Of a stretch of DNA of 10,059 bases, positions 5,774 to 10,059 are shown piece by piece; position 1 is the first letter of the stretch; every line of letters starts with the position of its first letter. Source of the stretch: Oscillospiraceae bacterium UBA4632 (lineage in GTDB: Bacteria > Bacillota > Clostridia > Oscillospirales > Oscillospiraceae); the NCBI GenBank assembly GCA_002405995.1, contig DHMW01000031.1, positions 1,514 to 11,572 of the forward strand, written 5' to 3'. The translations under genes were made by a program, and so were the position numbers. Below the pieces are notes generated by a model that did not search any database, had not been told where the DNA came from, and saw only the letters and a list, made by a program, of their open reading frames with translations.

Positions 5774-6994
5774 ATGGACCGCATCATTCTGCACTGCGAC
5801 TGCAACTGCTTTTACGCCTCCTGCGAACTTTTGAGCCGCCCCGACCTGCGCCAACTTCCCGTCGCAGTCTGCGGCGACCCGACGGAACGCCACGGCATCA
5901 TCTTAGCCAAGAACGAGCCGGCAAAGCGCTGCGGTGTCAAGACGGCGGAGACGATCTACGCGGCGAAGAAAAAGTGCCCCGACCTCGTGCTGCTGCCGCC
6001 GCACCACGAGCTGTACGCCGCCTATTCCGAAAGGATCAACGCCATTTACGGCGAGTATACCGACCTTGTCGAGCCGTTCGGCATCGACGAGAGCTGGCTC
6101 GATGTGACGCACTCCCTCCACCTCTTCGGCGGCGACGCCAAGGCTTTGGCCGACACGCTGCGCGAGCGCATCCGGCGCGAGCTGGGACTGACGATCTCGG
6201 TCGGCGTATCGTTCAACAAGGTGTTTGCCAAGCTCGGCAGCGACTATAAAAAGCCGGACGCTACCACGATCATCGCGCGCGAAAACTGGCGGGAGATCGT
6301 CTTTCCCCTGCCGGTGGGCGACCTTCTGTACGTCGGGCGCAGCGCACAGGAGATCCTCGGACGCTATGGCGTGCGCACGATCGGCGAGCTGAGTCAATGC
6401 AGCGAGGAAATGCTGGAAACGCTGATGGGCAGGCTGGGCGTTCAGCTCTGCCGCTATGCCAACGGGCTCGACAGCTCCCCCGTGCGCGGCGCGCTTGCGC
6501 GCGAGCCGGTCAAATCCGTCGGCAACTCAACGACGTTCCGACGCGACCTGACACGCTGGGACGAGGTGCGCAGCGGCATCTCGCTGCTCTCCGACAGCGT
6601 GGCGATGCGCCTGCGGCGGCAGGGGCTTTACTGCGGCGGCGTGCAGGTCGGCATCAAAAACAGCCGCTTTCAGGTCTTTTCGCGCCAAACGACGCTGCCC
6701 CACAGCACGCACCTGATGCGCGAGATCAACGACACCGCGCTCCGCTTGGTCCGGGAGCTGTGGAAGGCGCCCGATCCCATCCGGCTGCTGTCCGTCACGG
6801 CGCTGCACCTCAGCGGCGAGGCGCAATCCTTCCGCCAGCTTGACCTGCTCGGCGCGGATGATGATGTGCAGCTGGAAAAGCAGGAGGCCGTCGAATTCAC
6901 GATGGACGCGCTGCGCAGAAAATTCGGCCGCAGCGTGATCGCCTACGGTGTGAGCGAAAACTCCATCAGCGGCGAAAAAAGCGAACGGGATTAA
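5774..6994 (+). CDS. dinB: Y-family DNA polymerase IV (DinB)
   Basis: Error-prone translesion DNA polymerase that extends past damaged bases and mismatched ends. The ATG at 5774 has GAGGTG 6 nt upstream; the in-frame GTG at 5765 is part of that site. The product is 406 aa, normal for DinB. Motif I is HCDCNCFYASCE, with metal ligand Asp9 and Tyr14 at the expected steric-gate position; the second acidic residue common in DMDCFF-type motifs is Asn, a frequent Firmicute variant. The catalytic pair is Asp105-Glu106 (FGIDESWLDV). Palm and fingers are followed by the thumb (VGRSAQEILGRYGVRTIGEL) and little-finger domains. Near the C-terminus, QLDLLG resembles a beta-clamp-binding motif. It stands alone with its own promoter; a UmuC-type polymerase is less likely without a UmuD partner nearby. 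Confidence 0.94.
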   Translation: MDRIILHCDCNCFYASCELLSRPDLRQLPVAVCGDPTERHGIILAKNEPAKRCGVKTAETIYAAKKKCPDLVLLPPHHELYAAYSERINAIYGEYTDLVEPFGIDESWLDVTHSLHLFGGDAKALADTLRERIRRELGLTISVGVSFNKVFAKLGSDYKKPDATTIIARENWREIVFPLPVGDLLYVGRSAQEILGRYGVRTIGELSQCSEEMLETLMGRLGVQLCRYANGLDSSPVRGALAREPVKSVGNSTTFRRDLTRWDEVRSGISLLSDSVAMRLRRQGLYCGGVQVGIKNSRFQVFSRQTTLPHSTHLMREINDTALRLVRELWKAPDPIRLLSVTALHLSGEAQSFRQLDLLGADDDVQLEKQEAVEFTMDALRRKFGRSVIAYGVSENSISGEKSERD

Positions 6995-7011
6995 AAGCGC
7001 CGCAGGCTTTT
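6993..7011 (+). terminator. Possible weak terminator after dinB
   Basis: AAAAGC (6993-6998) pairs with GCTTTT (7006-7011) around a 7-nt loop, starting inside the dinB stop codon. The U-run is part of the stem, so this is a poor intrinsic terminator, yet nothing better follows dinB before the bidirectional hairpin at 7277. Confidence 0.3.
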
Positions 7012-7276
7012 GTCCGTAAGGGGTACGCGGCACCCGTAAAGCAGCAAAGCTGCGGGCGACTGCCCAGGCGCCGCGCACGGCGCAAATCAATTCGAATCGT
7101 TTTTTTGACGGAAAAAGGTGAATTGCCGCAAAGCGGCAAGAGAAGTCCCCCTGGGGGTGCGCGTGCCAAAAAACTCTTATCGCTCCGCGCGTGTCGCAGC
7201 CGCCCTACGGGCGGCAAGGCACGAAGCGGAGTGCAATTTTATCGGAGAGACGGCTTGCCATCTCTCCGATAATCTC
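7012..7276. other. Hairpin-dense convergent intergenic region, no gene
   Basis: This tail-to-tail gap between dinB and the SEDS gene holds no supportable coding sequence but a chain of inverted repeats: GCAGC-AAA-GCTGC (7041-7053), GGGC-GACT-GCCC (7054-7065), GCGCCG-CGCA-CGGCGC (7068-7083), TTGCCGC-AAA-GCGGCAA (7123-7139), and a large imperfect hairpin 7183-7231 with outer CTCCGC/GCGGAG, inner CGTG/CACG and apical GCCGCCC-TAC-GGGCGGC. A run of seven T lies at 7100-7106. The density suggests an intergenic repeat element or a structured RNA; no known RNA family is recognised. Confidence 0.5.
7241..7270. repeat. Perfect 10-bp inverted repeat without U-tract
   Basis: ATCGGAGAGA (7241-7250) and TCTCTCCGAT (7261-7270) are perfect inverse copies around a 10-nt centre that contains its own GGC/GCC pairing. 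Four T precede it on the plus strand, but no U-run follows it on either strand, so it is not a standard terminator. It lies 6 bp from the long hairpin at 7277. Confidence 0.6.
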
Positions 7277-7314
7277 AAAAGGGTGGATTCTCTTAAAAGA
7301 GAATCCACCCTTTT
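7277..7314 (-). terminator. Long perfect hairpin, bidirectional terminator
   Basis: AAAAGGGTGGATTCTCTT (7277-7294) and its exact inverse (7297-7314) are separated by two bases, giving about 17 pairs with a 4-nt loop. AAAA on one side and TTTT on the other give U-runs in both directions, partly inside the stem. It begins 7 bp after the SEDS gene stop and should end that transcript; it would also stop any read-through from dinB. Confidence 0.78.
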
Positions 7315-7320
7315 GAAACG

Positions 7321-8505
7321 TCAGTTTATGAGCCACTCCGGCCGCGATCGCTTCTTGATGCCCGACACCACGCCCATCGCCGCAAAGATGGTGACAATGG
7401 ACGAGCCGCCATAGCTGAAAAACGGAAGCGTCAGACCGATGACCGGCAGCAGAAATAAGCACATGCCGAGGTTTGCAACAGTCTGGAAAATCAGCATGCC
7501 CGCCATGCCGACGCACACAAGGCCTTCCATCCGCGTCGGCGCTTCGCGCGCAACGATCAGGCAGCGGACGATGATCGCCAGCAGCAGGATGATGACGAGC
7601 AGGCAGCCGATAAAGCCCAGCTCCTCGCCGCAGACGCAGAAGATGAAATCCGTCTGCCGCTCCGGAAGGCTCGACTTGTAGGGCGACTGCGTCTGTGTCC
7701 CGTTGAACAGCCCCTGCCCCGTCAGCTTTCCCGAGCCGAGGGCGAGCATCCCGCGCGTCTGCTGCCAGCCCTTTTTATCTGGCTGATAGCTGTGGTCCAG
7801 GATGACCTTGATGCGGTCGTACCAGTCCCCGCGCAGCAGTCCGAGATGCCACGCTGCAAGGAAGCCACCTGCCGCGCCGCCAAGCCCGAGGAATATCCAC
7901 CGCAGGGCAAAGCCCGCGGCAAACGCCATGCACACAAAGACGAACAGGTAGACAAGCCCGCTGCCCGCGTCCTTCGAGATCGCATAGTAAAACGCGAACA
8001 TGAACGCCGCGTGCGCCGTGGGCTGGACCACGTTCGTAAAGCGTGTGAGATCGCGCTTTTCCGCAAGCAGCGAAAGCTGGCGCGCCAGCAGGATGATAAA
8101 CGTGATCTTCACGATCTCGGCGGGCTGGACAGTGATGGGAAAATTCTCCAGAACGGCTATGCCAAGCCTTTCGCCGATGTCGTTCACGCCGAGCCAGGCC
8201 CGGTTGCCGTTGCGCGTCAGCCCGAAGGGCGTGCGCAGCAGCAGGATGAAGCCAAGGTTGAACGCAAGCAGCCACTTCCACTTTTTGCTCAGCTCCCCCA
8301 CATCCACCGCCGAAAGAAAGAAGTACAGCAGGATGCCGAGAAGCAGCCCCACGCCCTGGACCGCAACATACTTGAAGGTGTTGCGGAAATTCGTGGCGCT
8401 GGCGATGAGCACCATCCCGTAGAGCGTGGACGCGGTGCACAGCGCCAGCAGCACAAGGTCGGACTGGCGCACCACGTCGCTCAGAAAGCCTTTGACCCGC
8501 CCCAT
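7321..8505 (-). CDS. rodA: SEDS peptidoglycan glycosyltransferase, RodA/FtsW type
   Basis: Multispanning membrane enzyme that polymerises lipid II into glycan strands together with a class B PBP. The ATG at 8505 has AAGGAG 9 nt upstream and a strong promoter behind it; the longer open frame to 8877 runs through the promoter and antisense to tsaE. The product is 394 aa with about ten hydrophobic segments. Family marks are GNRAW (100-104), QPAE (127-130), LTGQGLFNGTQTQ (261-273), LPERQTDFIF with the expected catalytic Asp286, GEELGFIG (293-300) and PVIGLTLPFFSYGGSS (354-369). GTQTQ and LTLPFFSYGGSS lean towards RodA (elongation) over FtsW or SpoVE, but no mreC/D or mrdA gene lies nearby. Odd features: a stretch of roughly a dozen extra residues between GNRAWLG and QPAE, and SKDAGSG where RodA proteins usually have a QPDLGT motif. 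Confidence 0.85.
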   Translation of the reverse strand: MGRVKGFLSDVVRQSDLVLLALCTASTLYGMVLIASATNFRNTFKYVAVQGVGLLLGILLYFFLSAVDVGELSKKWKWLLAFNLGFILLLRTPFGLTRNGNRAWLGVNDIGERLGIAVLENFPITVQPAEIVKITFIILLARQLSLLAEKRDLTRFTNVVQPTAHAAFMFAFYYAISKDAGSGLVYLFVFVCMAFAAGFALRWIFLGLGGAAGGFLAAWHLGLLRGDWYDRIKVILDHSYQPDKKGWQQTRGMLALGSGKLTGQGLFNGTQTQSPYKSSLPERQTDFIFCVCGEELGFIGCLLVIILLLAIIVRCLIVAREAPTRMEGLVCVGMAGMLIFQTVANLGMCLFLLPVIGLTLPFFSYGGSSIVTIFAAMGVVSGIKKRSRPEWLIN

Positions 8506-8540
8506 GCCTTCACGCTCCTTCCGCACTAAGACTCCGATGT

Positions 8541-8569
8541 ATTGTAGCACATTTCTGTTCGGCTGTAAA
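8541..8569 (-). promoter_or_regulatory. Promoter of the SEDS (rodA-like) gene
   Basis: On the minus strand TTTACA (8569-8564) and TACAAT (8546-8541) are 17 bp apart, each one base from consensus, and TGC immediately before the -10 makes an extended -10 element. The start would lie near 8534, leaving a leader of about 30 nt. Confidence 0.82.
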
Positions 8570-8601
8570 CGCACTTTTCCCCTAAATCCCGAGAAAAGGA
8601 A

Positions 8602-8630
8602 TTGTAAAGCGATGCGCATTGTGTTATACT
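8602..8630 (+). promoter_or_regulatory. Promoter of tsaE-tsaB
   Basis: TTGTAA (8602-8607) and TATACT (8625-8630) are separated by 17 bp, with an extended -10 (TGT before TATACT). The start would lie near 8637, giving a leader of about 35 nt. The -35 boxes of this and the divergent rodA-like promoter are 32 bp apart. Confidence 0.78.
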
Positions 8631-8671
8631 GTACGTTAATATGGGTGGGAATGGGGTCAGGAGGCGAAGAA

Positions 8672-9100
8672 ATGCAGTTTTTGTCGCACAGCACGGAGGA
8701 GACCGAGCGCTTCGGCGAAGCGCTCGCGCGTGAGCTGCGCCCCGGCGACGTGCTCGCCTTCACCGGTACGCTCGGCATGGGCAAGACCGCCTTCACACGC
8801 GGTCTTGCGCGCGGTCTCGGCTGCCGCGGGCGCGTCACCAGCCCCACGTTCACCATTGTGAACGAATACGATGGCAAGACGCCGCTTTTTCATTTTGATA
8901 TGTACCGTCTCGGCTCGTCGGAGGAGCTCTTTGACATCGGCTGGGACGATTATCTTGCCCGCGGCGGCATATGCGCCGTGGAGTGGAGCGAGCGCGTCTC
9001 CGACGCGCTGCCGGATGGCACGATCCTTGTCGATATCGCGCGCGGCAAGGAGGGTGAGGATTCGCGCGTCATCACGGTCACAGGAGGCAGATTCGCATGA
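8672..9100 (+). CDS. tsaE: tRNA t6A modification ATPase TsaE
   Basis: Small P-loop ATPase that works with TsaB and TsaD in transferring threonylcarbamoyl to adenosine 37 of ANN-decoding tRNAs. The ATG at 8672 follows AGGAGG at 7-nt spacing; longer in-frame extensions run through the promoter and are rejected. The product is 142 aa, usual for the family. Walker A is GTLGMGKT (32-39). Then come SPTFTIVNEY (57-66), HFDMYRL (74-80) with Asp76, and CAVEWSERV (101-109) with Glu104-Trp105, the conserved sequence after the Walker B strand. It overlaps the next gene by 4 bp (ATGA) and should be translationally coupled to it. Confidence 0.95.
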   Translation: MQFLSHSTEETERFGEALARELRPGDVLAFTGTLGMGKTAFTRGLARGLGCRGRVTSPTFTIVNEYDGKTPLFHFDMYRLGSSEELFDIGWDDYLARGGICAVEWSERVSDALPDGTILVDIARGKEGEDSRVITVTGGRFA

Positions 9101-9798
9101 AAATTCTCGCTCTGGAAACCTCGGCGAAGAGCGTCTCCTGCGCCGTTGTGGAAAATGGCGCCCCCCTCGCCTCCTCCTGGCAGTGCACGGGGCTGACGCA
9201 CAGCAGGACGCTGCTGCCGATGGTGGATGCGATGCTCAAAAACGCCGATCTGACGCTTGACGGTATGGATGCCATCGCCGTCGCCGCCGGTCCCGGCTCG
9301 TTCACAGGGCTTCGCATCGGCATCGCGGCGGTCAAGGGGCTCGCCTGGGCGGCGGACAAGCCGTGCCTCGGCGTTTCGACGCTGGAGGCGATGGCGGAAA
9401 ACGTCTCCCATATCGACGGGCTGATCGTCGGCGCGATGGACGCGCGGCGCAGCCAGATCTACAACGCCGTCTTTGAAGCGAAGGGCGGCGTGCTGACGCG
9501 CCTTTGCCCCGACCGCGCGGTCGCGCTGGAGGAGCTTGCGCACGAGCTCGCGGAGGAGACACGGCGCATCACGGTGCTGGGCGACGGCGGCGTGCTGTGC
9601 AGCCGCTATTTGGCGGAGCACGGCGTGAAGTGCGCGCTTGCGCCGGGCGCGCTCCTCTATCAGAACGCCGTGGGCGTCGGCCTTGCCGCTGGGCGCGCCT
9701 GCGCGCGCGGCGAGGCGGCGGACGCGCAGGCGCTCCTTCCCGTCTACCTCCGCCCTGCGCAGGCGGAGCGGCTCCGGAGCGGGAAGGCAAACCGGTGA
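9097..9798 (+). CDS. tsaB: tRNA t6A modification protein TsaB
   Basis: Non-catalytic ASKHA-fold partner that dimerises with TsaD and supports t6A formation at position 37 of tRNAs. The ATG at 9097 overlaps the tsaE stop and has AGGAGG 9 nt upstream. The product is 233 aa, normal length. The N-terminal MKILALETSAKS, THSRTLLP (34-41) and GPGSFTGLRIG (65-75) are family hallmarks, followed by GVSTLEAMA (92-100) and DARRSQIY in the middle. The C-terminal half is alanine- and arginine-rich, as usual for this less conserved part. rimI and tsaD, which often follow tsaB, are absent; upp comes next instead. Confidence 0.95.
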   Translation: MKILALETSAKSVSCAVVENGAPLASSWQCTGLTHSRTLLPMVDAMLKNADLTLDGMDAIAVAAGPGSFTGLRIGIAAVKGLAWAADKPCLGVSTLEAMAENVSHIDGLIVGAMDARRSQIYNAVFEAKGGVLTRLCPDRAVALEELAHELAEETRRITVLGDGGVLCSRYLAEHGVKCALAPGALLYQNAVGVGLAAGRACARGEAADAQALLPVYLRPAQAERLRSGKANR

Positions 9799-9844
9799 GC
9801 AAATAACATTCACATACATCACTACATTAACGGAGGTCAAAGCA

Positions 9845-10059
9845 ATGGAAGCCAAATTCAACGACAAAGTACACATCATGAACCACCCCCTCGTCGCCCA
9901 CAAGCTGACTATCATGCGCGATGAGAACACCAGCGTCAAGGATTTTCGCGAGCTTGTGTCCGAGATCGGCATGCTCATCACCTATGAGGCAACGCGCGAC
10001 CTCCCGCTGACCACCAAGCACATCAAGACCCCCATCTGCGAGATGGACGCTCCCACTCT
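9845..10059 (+). CDS. upp: Uracil phosphoribosyltransferase, 5' part only
   Basis: Cytoplasmic salvage enzyme that makes UMP from uracil and PRPP. Only the first 71 codons lie in the window; the frame is open to the edge. The ATG at 9845 follows GGAGG (9832-9836) at 8-nt spacing. The visible residues show the family N-terminus: NHPLVAHKLTIMRDENTS, then FRELVSEIGMLITYEATRDLPL. The catalytic PRPP loop lies beyond the window. It is 46 bp after tsaB on the same strand, with no terminator and no convincing promoter between, so it may be read from the tsaE promoter. Confidence 0.93.
   Translation, partial: MEAKFNDKVHIMNHPLVAHKLTIMRDENTSVKDFRELVSEIGMLITYEATRDLPLTTKHIKTPICEMDAPT

Noticed and set aside
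7068..7106. GC hairpin plus seven-T run as a dinB terminator
   Set aside because: The T-run starts 17 bases after the stem (7083 to 7100), too far for an intrinsic terminator, and the palindrome between (ATTCGAAT) is too short.
7041..7139. CRISPR-like repeats in the hairpin region
   Set aside because: The two AAA-loop hairpins share plan but not sequence, and there is no regular spacing; no CRISPR array is present in the window.
7118..7414. 98-codon plus-strand frame in the convergent gap
   Set aside because: It crosses several hairpins and the end of the SEDS gene, has no ribosome binding site, and no recognisable sequence.
8506..8877. N-terminal extension of the SEDS gene to 8877
   Set aside because: The extension would run through both divergent promoters and antisense to tsaE; the ATG at 8505 has a ribosome binding site and the first membrane segment follows it.
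8950..9981. 343-codon minus-strand frame
   Set aside because: It is antisense to tsaE, tsaB and upp, all of which are clear family members.

Overview
The window looks like a chromosomal segment of a GC-rich member of the Clostridia (Bacillota). The grounds are strong AGGAGG-type ribosome binding sites, TTG and GTG starts, consensus sigma-A promoters, a type II pantothenate kinase and a Firmicute-style cardiolipin synthase. An Oscillospiraceae-like gut bacterium would fit, but that placement is inference. The left ~1.3 kb is visibly richer in A/T than the rest and is the end of an integrated mobile element; everything right of the tRNA reads as ordinary host chromosome.

Layout: (1) 1-1346, the right end of an integrative element: a complete tyrosine recombinase gene pointing at the 3' end of a tRNA-Gln(CUG) gene, a short tandem direct repeat at its stop codon, and an intrinsic terminator that now serves the tRNA. 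(2) 1347-1480, tRNA-Gln on the minus strand with its own consensus promoter. (3) 1540-4719, a minus-strand pair pncB-cls (NAD salvage, then cardiolipin synthesis), with a promoter and leader hairpin upstream and a strong terminator downstream. (4) 4749-5714, coaW (type II pantothenate kinase) transcribed divergently from pncB, with a near-consensus promoter and terminator. (5) 5715-6994, dinB (Y-family DNA polymerase), whose promoter overlaps a LexA-box-like palindrome. (6) 6995-7320, a gene-free convergent region packed with hairpins. (7) 7321-8569, a minus-strand SEDS glycosyltransferase of the RodA/FtsW type. (8) 8602-9798, tsaE-tsaB, two partners of the tRNA t6A modification machinery, divergent from the SEDS gene and overlapping by 4 bp. 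(9) 9845-10059, the start of upp (uracil phosphoribosyltransferase), cut by the window edge.

The host genes are mostly housekeeping: cofactor salvage (pncB, coaW), membrane and wall synthesis (cls, rodA-like), translesion synthesis (dinB), tRNA modification (tsaE, tsaB) and pyrimidine salvage (upp). Two back-to-back promoter regions (pncB/coaW and rodA/tsaE) organise transcription. I found no CRISPR array, toxin-antitoxin pair, defence island or clearly new multigene system. The points most worth following up are the tRNA-targeted element end, the hairpin-dense 325-bp intergenic region, the candidate SOS box at dinB, and the sequence peculiarities of the SEDS protein.
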